A stretch of 64,000 nt of DNA from Metallumcola ferriviriculae (GCF_035573695.1 NZ_CP121694.1:2766501-2830500), one strand, 5' to 3'; shown: positions 9,352 to 16,498, counted from the first letter of the stretch. The notes: generated from the letters alone by a model not told the origin. Program-made: numbers and translations.

Positions 9352-9771
9352 CACCCCGTACTCACAATGACAAAAAAAAATAATGAAAGTCTACTGAAGT
9401 AATTATATCAGACGAGCAAAGCAGTACCTCCGTCCAAAGTATTGATATTTTTTTCAAAGGTTTATACTACTTTAGTATGACTTGAAACTGCAATAGTAAC
9501 ATGTAGTTTAATACTGATCTCTTAATATTACAATGAAAGATATAGCCTGAAATATTCATAGCACAATTCTGCAAAGCCCAGAAACCCAAATACATCAAAG
9601 CATAAGAAAAGATGAAACAACTCACCCATAAAACGAAAGCAAGAAAAAAAGCCCCAACTTTGGTAATATTAAAGGGTATCAAAACCAAATCTACCAAGGA
9701 AGGCTTTCTTATAAAACAGTGTATAAGAATACAGCATGCACTCAAACTACCGAATTAAAACCCTTCATTAT
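9352..9771. other. intergenic, no supported gene
   Basis: AT-rich DNA of about 420 bases. A 92-codon open frame (9467-9745, minus) encodes a hydrophobic sequence but has no ribosome binding site and no recognisable family, so I do not call it. No terminator or promoter stands out. Confidence 0.5.
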
Positions 9772-9816
9772 AATAACTTGACAAAATGGTGTCAGGCACC
9801 TTTTTGTCAAGTTATT
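9772..9816 (+). repeat. REP-like palindrome, copy 2 (3' flank of RAYT)
   Basis: Full 45-bp copy in the ATGGTGTCAGGCACC orientation, ending 32 bases beyond the stop of the RAYT gene. With copy 3 it forms an inverted pair around the transposase gene, the arrangement expected for the parental RAYT locus. Confidence 0.92.
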
Positions 9817-9848
9817 GTCGTAACATATTGACGTCGCTATTTATGTCG

Positions 9849-10733
9849 TTAAAATTCATTCCGCCAACGCTGTAATAAATCGCTAACTGCCGCTCTGCTC
9901 ATGGAGAGGGCAGCGCCGATGTCTTCTAGAGAATAACCCACTTTTAGTGCTTCTTTGGCAAAAGTGACTTTAATGGGCGTAAGGTTTCGTGACCTGGACC
10001 CTGATTTCAACAGCGTAAACTGGCTCGGGTTGGTACACTTTTCTCTAAGTATTTGGTCTAACTGTATTCCGCCGCCAAATACCTTTATCCCCGAAGCACC
10101 GAAATCAGTCTCTGATGTGGCGGCAATTTCTGCAGCAACGGTAAATTCAAACTCGCCGATAAACTTACCTTTTTCATAATTAGTATTATCTTCTGTATCC
10201 ATAAAATCCTGATACATCGCCACCGCTTGGGAGTGTTCTTGGGATAGGGTGTTGAGAATTAATTTAGAATTTATCAGGCCGGTCGCGTCTGAGCCTTGCC
10301 GGTAACATTCATCGCTAGTCCATGGATACTGGCTCACTTCCTGACATATGCCCGCTTTGACAGGGTTCTGATGAATATACCTTAGCACTGCCACCAGGTA
10401 ACTCTCGTCCCGCACCAGCAATGCCTTATAGCGCCCTTGAAACACATGACCCTTCCGCTCGTGTTTCCAGTTATAATATCGAGCATAACGGCTGTTAAAC
10501 TGCTGCATCAGCACTTGCAAAGGCGTTCCCAGCCTCTGCAGCAGCAGGTGATAGTGATTGTTCATGATAACATATCCAAGCAGTCTGAAATCCATATCCG
10601 GCACCATTTCTCTTAGCAGCATCAGCAGGTATTGTTTGTCATAATCCCGCTCAAACACAAACTCTTTGTTATTACCCCGCTGAATTACATGGTAAATCGC
10701 ACCTTCAAACTCAATCCGTGGCATACGACCCAT
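9849..10733 (-). CDS. REP-associated tyrosine transposase (RAYT, IS200/IS605-like Y1 family)
   Basis: 294 residues. The N-terminal two thirds are a Y1/HUH nuclease. It starts MGRMPRIEFEGAIYHVIQRG, has the HUH motif in GYVIMNNHYHLLLQ (about residues 54-67), and has the downstream catalytic region SRYARYYNWKHERKGHVFQG with candidate tyrosines, then VLRYIHQNPVKAGI. The C-terminus ends in a helix-turn-helix (GYSLEDIGAALSMSRAAVS). RAYTs nick single-stranded DNA at REP hairpins and are thought to disperse them. This gene is flanked by oppositely oriented copies of the 45-bp palindrome that recurs across the window. GGTGGGGTG lies 5 bases before the ATG at 10733. Confidence 0.92.
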   Translation of the reverse strand: MGRMPRIEFEGAIYHVIQRGNNKEFVFERDYDKQYLLMLLREMVPDMDFRLLGYVIMNNHYHLLLQRLGTPLQVLMQQFNSRYARYYNWKHERKGHVFQGRYKALLVRDESYLVAVLRYIHQNPVKAGICQEVSQYPWTSDECYRQGSDATGLINSKLILNTLSQEHSQAVAMYQDFMDTEDNTNYEKGKFIGEFEFTVAAEIAATSETDFGASGIKVFGGGIQLDQILREKCTNPSQFTLLKSGSRSRNLTPIKVTFAKEALKVGYSLEDIGAALSMSRAAVSDLLQRWRNEF

Positions 10734-10764
10734 AATATCACCCCACCCGCGGTTTCACGGTTTG

Positions 10765-10809
10765 AATAACTTGACAAAAAGGTGCCTGACACCATTTTGT
10801 CAAGTTATT
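10765..10809 (-). repeat. REP-like palindrome, copy 3 (5' flank of RAYT)
   Basis: Full 45-bp copy in the opposite orientation to copy 2 (AAAAAGGTGCCTGACACC on the plus strand), 31 bases upstream of the RAYT start codon. Copies 2 and 3 are nearly equidistant (about 32 bases) from the two ends of the gene. Confidence 0.92.
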
Positions 10810-10887
10810 CAATAGCACAGCTCCGCCGCGTTTATTTGTTAAGTGATATTCTCCATTTGTTAAAATTTTCCTGCAGGTATGGTGAAT

Positions 10888-12495
10888 TTAAATTATTCCC
10901 ATGGTTGCTTGAGCAATGCTGATAGCATGAGAGTTGATACGCAGCAGGCTATTGGTTAAGTCCAGGTGCACCGAACTGGTTTCAAGAGACTTTTCATTTT
11001 CCTGGAGCCGATGGAAATGTGAGTAGCGCAGGTTCTTCTCCATACGCACTATTTCGGGATTAAGGTGGATGACGCTTCGGGCCTTTTCTTGATCCTCCTC
11101 TTCAAATGCTTCCACAGCATTATTAAAGTTTTTGGTGATGGCCTTATGCATCATTTCTATTTCGTCCCATCCTTCCCCACTCAGTTCCAATCCTTCCCGT
11201 CGGATTTTCTGGCCAATTTGGAGCATGCCCATCATCACATCGCCTAGGTGCTCTAGGTCATTACATACATAAAGCATTTTGACCTGTACCTCGGACTGGC
11301 CTTCGGAAAGATTACCTTGGGCCAAACGGGAAAGATAACGGGTAATTGAACGATAAAGGAAATCTAAAGTAAGCTCTGCTTCCTGCAGCTGGTTACGCAT
11401 CTTTTCATCGCCGGTACGTACTGCCTCCGTCAGATGGGGCAGCACATCTTGGCGTACCACCTTGGCCATACGTAAAATCTCACTTTTGGCCTGGTCAATG
11501 GCCAATTCCGGCACTTCCAGCACTGCCTCATCAAGGTAATGGGCGGCACGCTCCTGAGTGCCCGTGTCAGGCAGTATCTTTAGCATCAGGTTACCGAAAT
11601 GGCTGGTAAACGGCAAAAATATTAATAAATTTACTATGTTAAAAATAGAATGACCATTGGCGATCTGCCGGTGGATATCTGATGATGTCATGGCCACCAC
11701 TTGAGAAAACAGCCCTAAAAAGGGTAGGAATATAATTACGCCGATTACTTTAAAAATCAAGTGTGCCAATGCAACTCTTTTTGCAGCTCTGGAAGAGGCA
11801 AGACTTGATAAAAGCGCTGTGGCAGTGGTACCTATGTTGGCCCCAAGCACCATCGGGACGGTTGCTTCAAAGCCAATTACTCCCTGACTGGCCAACGACA
11901 TACCTAAAGCTATGGAAGCGGCGCTGCTTTGGACGATGGCGGTAAATACCGTTGTTACCAGCACCGTCAGCAGCGGACTTGCGGTCACATTAACTAACAT
12001 CTCAACAAACCCGGGATAAGAACGAAGCGGCTCCATGGACTGAGACATCAGGGACATGCCATAAAAAATAAAGCCAAAGCCCAATACAGCCTGACCTAAG
12101 TTCCTGGTACGCTGCTCCTTGGCAAAAAGCTTTAACGGTACTCCCAACGCCACCATCCACAAGGCGTAATCCGTCACCTTAAAGGCAATCAATTGAACGG
12201 TCAATGTGGTACCTACCGCCGACCCGAGAATTACTCCCAAGGCCTGGCCTAGGGTCATCATGGACGCATTAACCAGGCCTACTAACAGCACCGTAGCTGC
12301 GCTGCTTGACTGCAGCAGCACTGTGATCACCACGCCCACTACCACCGCCAGCAGACGGTTTCTGGTAATGCTGGCCAAAACATCCTTCATTCGGTGCGCA
12401 GATGCTTTCTGCAGTCCGTCGGAAGTCAGCTGCATCCCATATACAAATATTCCAAGGCCTCCCATGAGGCCCATCAGCACAAATGTTAATTGCAT
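10888..12495 (-). CDS. Na+/phosphate cotransporter, NptA/PhoU-fusion type
   Basis: 535 residues. The first ~310 residues hold two Na/Pi-cotransporter repeats with the duplicated signature (GVVITVLLQSSSAATVLLVG and TTVFTAIVQSSAASIALGM) and several membrane helices (GGLGIFVYGMQL, LGFGFIFYGMSL). The C-terminal ~200 residues are a helical PhoU-like domain (LYRSITRYLSRL, YVCNDLEHLGDVMMG). It imports phosphate with sodium across the cytoplasmic membrane. TAGGAG lies 9 bases before the ATG. It is directly downstream of phoU on the same strand, with only a palindrome between, so the two are probably cotranscribed. Confidence 0.92.
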   Translation of the reverse strand: MQLTFVLMGLMGGLGIFVYGMQLTSDGLQKASAHRMKDVLASITRNRLLAVVVGVVITVLLQSSSAATVLLVGLVNASMMTLGQALGVILGSAVGTTLTVQLIAFKVTDYALWMVALGVPLKLFAKEQRTRNLGQAVLGFGFIFYGMSLMSQSMEPLRSYPGFVEMLVNVTASPLLTVLVTTVFTAIVQSSAASIALGMSLASQGVIGFEATVPMVLGANIGTTATALLSSLASSRAAKRVALAHLIFKVIGVIIFLPFLGLFSQVVAMTSSDIHRQIANGHSIFNIVNLLIFLPFTSHFGNLMLKILPDTGTQERAAHYLDEAVLEVPELAIDQAKSEILRMAKVVRQDVLPHLTEAVRTGDEKMRNQLQEAELTLDFLYRSITRYLSRLAQGNLSEGQSEVQVKMLYVCNDLEHLGDVMMGMLQIGQKIRREGLELSGEGWDEIEMMHKAITKNFNNAVEAFEEEDQEKARSVIHLNPEIVRMEKNLRYSHFHRLQENEKSLETSSVHLDLTNSLLRINSHAISIAQATMGII

Positions 12496-12509
12496 TCTTA
12501 TCTACTCCT

Positions 12510-12554
12510 AATAACTTGACAAAAAGGTGCCTGACACCATTTTGTCAAGTTATT
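12510..12554 (-). repeat. REP-like palindrome, copy 4, between phoU and the Na/Pi transporter
   Basis: Full 45-bp copy. One end contains the TAA stop codon of phoU (12550-12552), and the other runs directly into the TAGGAG ribosome binding site of the transporter gene. It therefore fills the whole phoU-nptA junction. Confidence 0.92.
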
Positions 12555-13227
12555 CATTTACTCTATCGAAAGGTCGACGTTCGCCGGTGACCATGTAAAT
12601 GGTCATTTCAGCGATATTAACGGCGTGATCGCCGACGCGTTCTAAGTATCTGGCCACCAAGGAAAGGTAACTGGCCTGGTCTACAAGACTGCAGTCATTT
12701 TTCATAAAGTCAATTAGTTCGTCATAAAGGTATTCAAACAATTTATCAACTTGGGTGTCATCATCATCAAGTTCCCGGGCGGAGCGGACATCCCGTTGGG
12801 TATAGGCCTTTAGACTTTTGTTTACCATTGCCAGGGCCAAATCTGCCATGCGGGGAATATCAACCAGCGGCTTAAAATACTGCCCTTTCTTTCTCAGCCG
12901 CAGGGAAACCTGAGCAATATTGACAGCATAATCGGCGATACGTTCAAGTTCTTTAATGATTCGCATGGCACTGGCCAGGGTTCTTAAGTCTTTCTCAATT
13001 GGCTGCTGCAATGAAATTATCTCCAGGGCCTTTTGTTCAATATCGTAATCCATATCATCAATCGGGTCATCCATTTCAATCACCCGGTTACACATATCTT
13101 CATCCTGATTTATCAGACCTTCCATAGATAGCATCAGAATTTCGTTGACGTCTTCCCCCATATTTAATATTTCTGCTTCTAGGGATTTAATTGCCCGTTC
13201 GTAGGCGTTTAACGGTCTGCTGATCAT
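12550..13227 (-). CDS. phoU: phosphate transport regulator PhoU
   Basis: 225 residues made of two three-helix PhoU repeats: EAEILNMGEDVNEILMLSM with IEMDDPIDDMDYDIEQKALE, then MADLALAMVNKSLKAY with ARYLERVGDHAVNIAEMTIY. The paired metal-binding motifs ELERIADYAVNIAQ and YLERVGDHAVNIAE are present. PhoU restrains phosphate uptake and signalling; here it is paired with a Na/Pi cotransporter rather than with pst genes. AAGGAAGG precedes the ATG by 8 bases. The last codons and the stop lie inside a dispersed palindrome, so the natural C-terminus may have been altered by its insertion. Confidence 0.95.
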   Translation of the reverse strand: MISRPLNAYERAIKSLEAEILNMGEDVNEILMLSMEGLINQDEDMCNRVIEMDDPIDDMDYDIEQKALEIISLQQPIEKDLRTLASAMRIIKELERIADYAVNIAQVSLRLRKKGQYFKPLVDIPRMADLALAMVNKSLKAYTQRDVRSARELDDDDTQVDKLFEYLYDELIDFMKNDCSLVDQASYLSLVARYLERVGDHAVNIAEMTIYMVTGERRPFDRVNE

Positions 13228-13456
13228 AATATCTACCTTCCTTTACTTACTGGGTATAACATCATATGCCTCAGGGCCTGTCAACTGACGTGTAATCCTG
13301 GTGACAAATCACATTAATACCTCATATGTATTGTATTATAACAAAAAAATGTGCCCTGTCCCACATAATTAACGTTAATGGAAGGTTTAACAGGGTAAAA
13401 TGCAAACTGACGCAACCCACAAAACAGAAAACTTTACCAAAATATCCTGCGGGTTA

Positions 13457-13486
13457 TTGACATATGCTCAAAATAAGCAGTATAAT
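13457..13486 (+). promoter_or_regulatory. sigma-A promoter, upstream copy
   Basis: TTGACA (13457-13462), an 18-base spacer and TATAAT (13481-13486). Both hexamers match the consensus. It is the duplicate of the promoter 220 bases downstream and would transcribe a 19-codon mini-ORF and then the second promoter region. Confidence 0.8.
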
Positions 13487-13532
13487 TGATTTAAACATAT
13501 GCTCAAAACTTTGAAAGGTGGGGATTATTATT

Positions 13533-13592
13533 ATGAAAAAAAGAATTGCAGTTCATTATAACAAAAAAATGTGCCCTGTCCCACATAATTAA
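13533..13592 (+). CDS. 19-codon upstream mini-ORF produced by the duplication
   Basis: The first copy of the gene start (ATG at 13533 with GGTGGGG upstream) reads MKKRIAV like the real gene. It then runs across the duplication junction into HYNKKMCPVPHN and a TAA at 13590-13592. It has the same ribosome binding site as the functional gene, so it is probably translated, but it is a by-product rather than a protein of known role. Confidence 0.5.
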   Translation: MKKRIAVHYNKKMCPVPHN

Positions 13593-13676
13593 CGTTAATG
13601 GAAGGTTTAACAGGGTAAAATGCAAACTGACGCAACCCACAAAACAGAAAACTTTACCAAAATATCCTGCGGGTTA

Positions 13677-13706
13677 TTGACATATGCTCAAAATAAGCAG
13701 TATAAT
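13677..13706 (+). promoter_or_regulatory. sigma-A promoter of the NifX-like gene, proximal copy
   Basis: TTGACA (13677-13682), 18-base spacer, TATAAT (13701-13706), followed after about 30 bases by GGTGGGG and the ATG at 13753. A very strong consensus promoter, consistent with control by a repressor or activator binding the adjacent direct repeats. Confidence 0.85.
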
Positions 13707-13728
13707 TGATTTAAACATATGCTCAAAA
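13680..13728 (+). promoter_or_regulatory. paired 14-base operator-like direct repeats
   Basis: ACATATGCTCAAAA occurs at 13680-13693 (in the -35/-10 spacer) and at 13715-13728 (just after the -10). The repeat step is 35 bases. The first copy is also part of a near-palindrome TTGACATATGCTCAA. The positions suggest a repressor site; the DUF134 regulator 600 bases downstream is the obvious candidate. Identical copies exist in the upstream duplicate at 13460-13473 and 13495-13508. Confidence 0.6.
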
Positions 13729-13752
13729 CTTTGAAAGGTGGGGATTATTATT

Positions 13753-14166
13753 ATGAAAAAAAGAATTGCAGTTCCTTCTGAGACACCGGGCGGTTTGGGA
13801 GCCAGCCGGTCTGCGCATTTCGGTCATTGTGATGTATTTACAATGGTTGATATTGAGGATGGAGAAATTAAAGATGTCTCCGTGCTGCCTAATAGCGACC
13901 ACGAGCACGGCGGATGTCTAGCCCCGGTAAAGGCTCTGCTGTTAAACGGCGTCCGAGCCATGGTGGTAGGTGGTATGGGACCGAACCCGCTGGCCGGATT
14001 TCAAGCGGCGGGTATCTCAGTCTATCTCGGCAGCGGTGACACTGTAAAGGATGCAGTACAGGCTTTTGTCGATAACAGTGCACCGCGAATGGATAATAAT
14101 TCGACTTGCGGCTGCGGCGGGCATGGTCATGACCATGAGCATGAGCATGGTCACTGCCACGGATAA
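13753..14166 (+). CDS. dinitrogenase iron-molybdenum cofactor biosynthesis (NifX/NifB-C) family protein with His-rich tail
   Basis: 137 residues of the PF02579 type: MKKRIAVPSETPGGLGASRS, then SAHFGHCDVFTMVDIEDGEI, and MVVGGMGPNPLAGFQAAGI, the ligand-binding fold of NifX/NifY and the NifB C-terminus. The tail after residue 118 is a metal-binding run with two Cys and many His (CGCGGHGHDHEHEHGHCHG). Members outside nif operons are thought to bind metal clusters or act in Fe-S/metal homeostasis. The start at 13753 has GGTGGGG upstream. One of only a few plus-strand genes; followed by a DUF134 regulator. Confidence 0.88.
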   Translation: MKKRIAVPSETPGGLGASRSAHFGHCDVFTMVDIEDGEIKDVSVLPNSDHEHGGCLAPVKALLLNGVRAMVVGGMGPNPLAGFQAAGISVYLGSGDTVKDAVQAFVDNSAPRMDNNSTCGCGGHGHDHEHEHGHCHG

Positions 14167-14173
14167 TATTTTA

Positions 14174-14200
14174 GTGACATACTTGACACCATTTTGTCAC
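14174..14200. repeat. decayed fragment of the REP-like palindrome between small direct repeats
   Basis: ACTTGACACCATTTTGTCA is the palindrome with about 13 central bases removed (ACTTGAC joined to ACCATTTTGTCA). It is bracketed by two CGGATAATATTT repeats at 14159-14170 and 14203-14214; a third GGATAATATT follows at 14218. It looks like a deletion derivative. Confidence 0.55.
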
Positions 14201-14241
14201 AGCGGATAATATTTATTGGATAATATTAAATGGCAATATAT

Positions 14242-14286
14242 AATAACTTGACAAAAAGGTGCCTGGCACCATTTTGTCAAGTTATT
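14242..14286 (-). repeat. REP-like palindrome, copy 5
   Basis: Full 45-bp copy with the perfectly self-complementary core GGTGCCTGGCACC. It sits between the NifX-like gene and the DUF134 gene, ending 5 bases before the latter's ribosome binding site. Confidence 0.92.
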
Positions 14287-14302
14287 GAAAGGGGGCAGGG
14301 TG

Positions 14303-14677
14303 ATGCCGCGGCCTAAGAAATGTCGCAGGGTGGGGAATATTCCGAAGGAAGCGTATTTTAAGCCGGCGGGTATACCAATTAGGGAACTTGAAGAGGTCAA
14401 CCTGCTGGTGGAAGAGCTGGAAGCGATCAGACTTAAGGATTTAACCGGGCTAAATCAAGAGGAATGTGCTCAGCGCATGAATGTATCCCGGCCTACCTTT
14501 CAGCGGATTCTCACCAAGGCACGGCAAAAAATCGCCTCAGCCTTGGTAGACGGTAAGGCGATTAAGGTTGAGGGCGGGGATTTCCGAATGCATTTGCAGC
14601 AATCTAACTGTCCGAAATGCCGTGGCGATTCTGCCGGCGAACAGGATGCCTGTCCCTTCTGTGGTCACGAAAAATAA
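14303..14677 (+). CDS. DUF134 (UPF0251) HTH transcriptional regulator with C-terminal zinc ribbon
   Basis: 124 residues starting MPRPKKCRRVGNIPKEAYFK at the ATG 14303, 10 bases after a GGGGG box; an upstream in-frame TTG lies inside the palindrome and is unlikely. A sigma-70 region-4-like helix-turn-helix follows (EELEAIRLKDLTGLNQEECA, then MNVSRPTFQRILTKARQKIA). The C-terminus is a four-Cys zinc ribbon (CPKCRGDSAGEQDACPFCG). The family is often found next to NifX/NifB-like genes, as here, and probably regulates them; the ACATATGCTCAAAA repeats are candidate targets. A terminator follows. Confidence 0.88.
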   Translation: MPRPKKCRRVGNIPKEAYFKPAGIPIRELEEVNLLVEELEAIRLKDLTGLNQEECAQRMNVSRPTFQRILTKARQKIASALVDGKAIKVEGGDFRMHLQQSNCPKCRGDSAGEQDACPFCGHEK

Positions 14678-14687
14678 GTAGATACGT

Positions 14688-14721
14688 AAACGCAGCAGTG
14701 GACAAACTGCTGCGTTTTTTT
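14688..14721 (+). terminator. terminator after the DUF134 gene
   Basis: AAACGCAGCAG and CTGCTGCGTTT form an 11-bp stem with an 8-base loop followed by a run of T. It lies at the convergent junction with mqnA, whose stop codon is at its far edge. Confidence 0.85.
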
Positions 14722-15556
14722 ATTCTCCCCACACCTTTAATGTTACCTTAGGCGGTATCAGGCCGCAAATCTGAGCATGGGCAAAATACCGGAGTAGGGC
14801 CTTACGATCTGACTGATCAAAGCTGCTCTTTATTGATTTAAAGTAGCCCTCCACCATATCGGGAGATAAATTATAGCGGTGTTTGGCCTTCTCCACCAAA
14901 CGGGGGATATTTTTCATGCTGAGGTTTCGACAGGCGTGCAGGGCCTTGGCCATGAAATCCACCTGTACGGGATTCTGCTTTGCATATTCTTCCCGTACCA
15001 CCCATAGGGCATAGACCATGGGCTCGGCAGTAAAGTCACGCCACAGTTTACCGAGGTCCAGTATATGGCCATTGAACTCATCACGCGCCAGTATGGCCTG
15101 CTCGCCAAAGAGCAGTGCTGCATCGGCATTATCGAGCATCTCATTTAAATCCGGCTGCTTATGGCAATAATTAACCTGCATCTGGTAGTAATGATTGATG
15201 AGAATTTTTAGCAGTACAAATGAACTGACTGCGGTATCAGGAATACAGATAGTTTTACCGTCTAATTGGCTCACAGGCACCTTACTAAAGAGCAGCAAAT
15301 CGCTCGTATCTCCCCGAGTTATCATGGAAAGATCAGGCAGTATGAGACATTGTTTAAAATGTTCTGCATATTCATTGGAAGGAAGCGGTGCAATGTCCAA
15401 TTCCCCGTCAAGGAAACGGTCATGTAATCCTTTAGGACTATCTTTGATAAGATTAACTCCGGTAAGAATTTCCCCGGATTCAATGGCATCGATAACCGGC
15501 AGGTAGTCCAAGCTGTCAACAACGCCTACATTTAGATTATTATGTCTATTGGTCAT
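14720..15556 (-). CDS. mqnA: chorismate dehydratase (futalosine-pathway menaquinone synthesis)
   Basis: 278 residues of the MqnA/MqnD periplasmic-binding-protein-like fold. Seen: VGVVDSLDYLPVIDAIESGE, LHDRFLDGELDIAPLPSNEYA, LLFSKVPVSQLDGKTICIPD, ADAALLFGEQAILAR, the HILDLGKLWRDFTAEPMVYA signature and FMAKALHACRN. MqnA converts chorismate to 3-[(1-carboxyvinyl)oxy]benzoate, the first step of the futalosine route. UbiA- and UbiD-family genes nearby on the same strand could supply later steps. GGGGGAGAGG precedes the ATG. No separate terminator on its strand; it converges on the DUF134 gene. Confidence 0.9.
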   Translation of the reverse strand: MTNRHNNLNVGVVDSLDYLPVIDAIESGEILTGVNLIKDSPKGLHDRFLDGELDIAPLPSNEYAEHFKQCLILPDLSMITRGDTSDLLLFSKVPVSQLDGKTICIPDTAVSSFVLLKILINHYYQMQVNYCHKQPDLNEMLDNADAALLFGEQAILARDEFNGHILDLGKLWRDFTAEPMVYALWVVREEYAKQNPVQVDFMAKALHACRNLSMKNIPRLVEKAKHRYNLSPDMVEGYFKSIKSSFDQSDRKALLRYFAHAQICGLIPPKVTLKVWGE

Positions 15557-15671
15557 TTAGGTCCTCTCCCCCGGCTAAGTTAACGGCTGCCCGTCACTTA
15601 ATGAATTTTCATACTATTTGAATTCTTGATCAAATTGAAAAAACCTTTGGAAGGTGTTGGTAATCGAAAAC

Positions 15672-15712
15672 AAAAAAATAAAAGCCCCGTAGTTACGGGA
15701 CTTTTATCATTT
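15672..15712 (-). terminator. terminator after the Gln-rich gene
   Basis: AAAAGTCCCGT and ACGGGGCTTTT (minus strand) pair around a 4-base loop and are followed by a T-rich run. It starts about 20 bases beyond the stop at 15727. Confidence 0.85.
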
Positions 15713-15726
15713 TTGTTTCTTTTTTC

Positions 15727-16368
15727 CTAGTACATCCTGTTTTGATTTTGTGGCATCTGGTTGCTTTGTGCAGTCGCTTGATTAAACTGAGCTGCGTTTT
15801 GCTGGTTTTGCTGCTGGCGCTGCTGCATTTGATTCTGTCCAAATTGCTGCCCATACTGGTGAGTTTGGGGCTGACTAAACTGGCTAAATTGCTGAGTGCC
15901 TAGCTGCTGCTGTGCTTGAGGCTGCCTAAATTGGGATTGCTGCTTTGCTTGATTAAACATCTGCGCATTTTGTTGGTTTTCCTGTTGACGCTGTTGATAG
16001 TCTTGTTGGGTACCACCGAATTGACCGGCAGTGCTCATGGTTTGCGGGCTCATTGAAGTGTATTGCTGCTGACCCAATTGGCTTTGATTAAGCTGTTGAG
16101 TTTGAATCTGATTGGTCAACTGCTGCCCCATTTGCCGGCTGGCACTGCCCAACTGCTGTAATTCTTGAGCCGCTCTGTTACACATCTGTTCAATTTGATC
16201 AAGCTGTTGAGTTGCCTGCTGGGCAGAATACTGATTGAAGTTTTGATTTTCTACCTGCTGTAACTGCTGGGACACTTGATTGATGTGACCCAATTCCTGT
16301 TGGAAACGCTGCACCAGATTGTTCAAACGCTCTGACTGTTGCTGTTGTTGTGGTTGTTGTTGAATCAA
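15727..16368 (-). CDS. Gln/Asn-rich low-complexity protein, TTG start
   Basis: 213 residues, very rich in Gln, with Asn, Ser and Met. The first ~95 residues are amphipathic and heptad-like (RLNNLVQRFQQELGHINQVS, QLDQIEQMCNRAAQELQQLG), suggesting a coiled coil. The rest is low complexity with a recurring unit of the form QQRQQENQQNAQMFNQAKQQ (near 130-150 and again near 185-205). An ATG 33 bases upstream is in frame but has no ribosome binding site. An excellent AAAGGAGG stands 9 bases before a TTG (16368-16366), which I take as the start. A Gln-rich spore coat or surface-layer component is possible; there is no family I can name. Flanked by terminators, so monocistronic. Confidence 0.75.
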   Translation of the reverse strand: MIQQQPQQQQQSERLNNLVQRFQQELGHINQVSQQLQQVENQNFNQYSAQQATQQLDQIEQMCNRAAQELQQLGSASRQMGQQLTNQIQTQQLNQSQLGQQQYTSMSPQTMSTAGQFGGTQQDYQQRQQENQQNAQMFNQAKQQSQFRQPQAQQQLGTQQFSQFSQPQTHQYGQQFGQNQMQQRQQQNQQNAAQFNQATAQSNQMPQNQNRMY

Positions 16369-16466
16369 AAAAATCTTCCTCCTTTGATTGTATTCTTTCA
16401 TAGCTTGTGCAATTCCACCACATTAATTCGAGTTAAAATATGGCACTTAAAAACGCTTTTTAAATA

Positions 16467-16498
16467 AAAAAATAAACCTTGGTGTTTTGTGCCAAGGC
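16467..16498 (-). terminator. terminator of the menaquinone operon
   Basis: CCTTGG and CCAAGG (minus strand) form a short stem with a 9-base loop followed by TTTATTTTTTT. It lies about 45 bases after the UbiA stop codon. Confidence 0.7.

Larger units (their letters stand above)
13335..13774 (+). repeat. exact 220-bp tandem duplication covering promoter and start of the NifX-like gene
   Basis: Bases 13335-13554 and 13555-13774 are identical over the entire 220 bp as far as I can read. Each unit contains the same TTGACA/TATAAT promoter, two ACATATGCTCAAAA boxes, the ribosome binding site and the first seven codons of the downstream gene. Absence of any divergence implies a recent event. Confidence 0.95.

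Noticed and set aside
9467-9745. 92-codon hydrophobic open frame on the minus strand
   Set aside because: No ribosome binding site, no recognisable family, AT-rich spacer composition; likely chance.
14101-14166. CRISPR-like or short repeats in the His-rich coding tail
   Set aside because: The CATGAGCATGAGCATGG pattern is simply His/Glu codons of the metal-binding tail.
15760-16360. tandem nucleotide repeat (CTG/TTG-rich) as a non-coding satellite
   Set aside because: It is an intact reading frame with ribosome binding site and terminator; the repeats are Gln codons.
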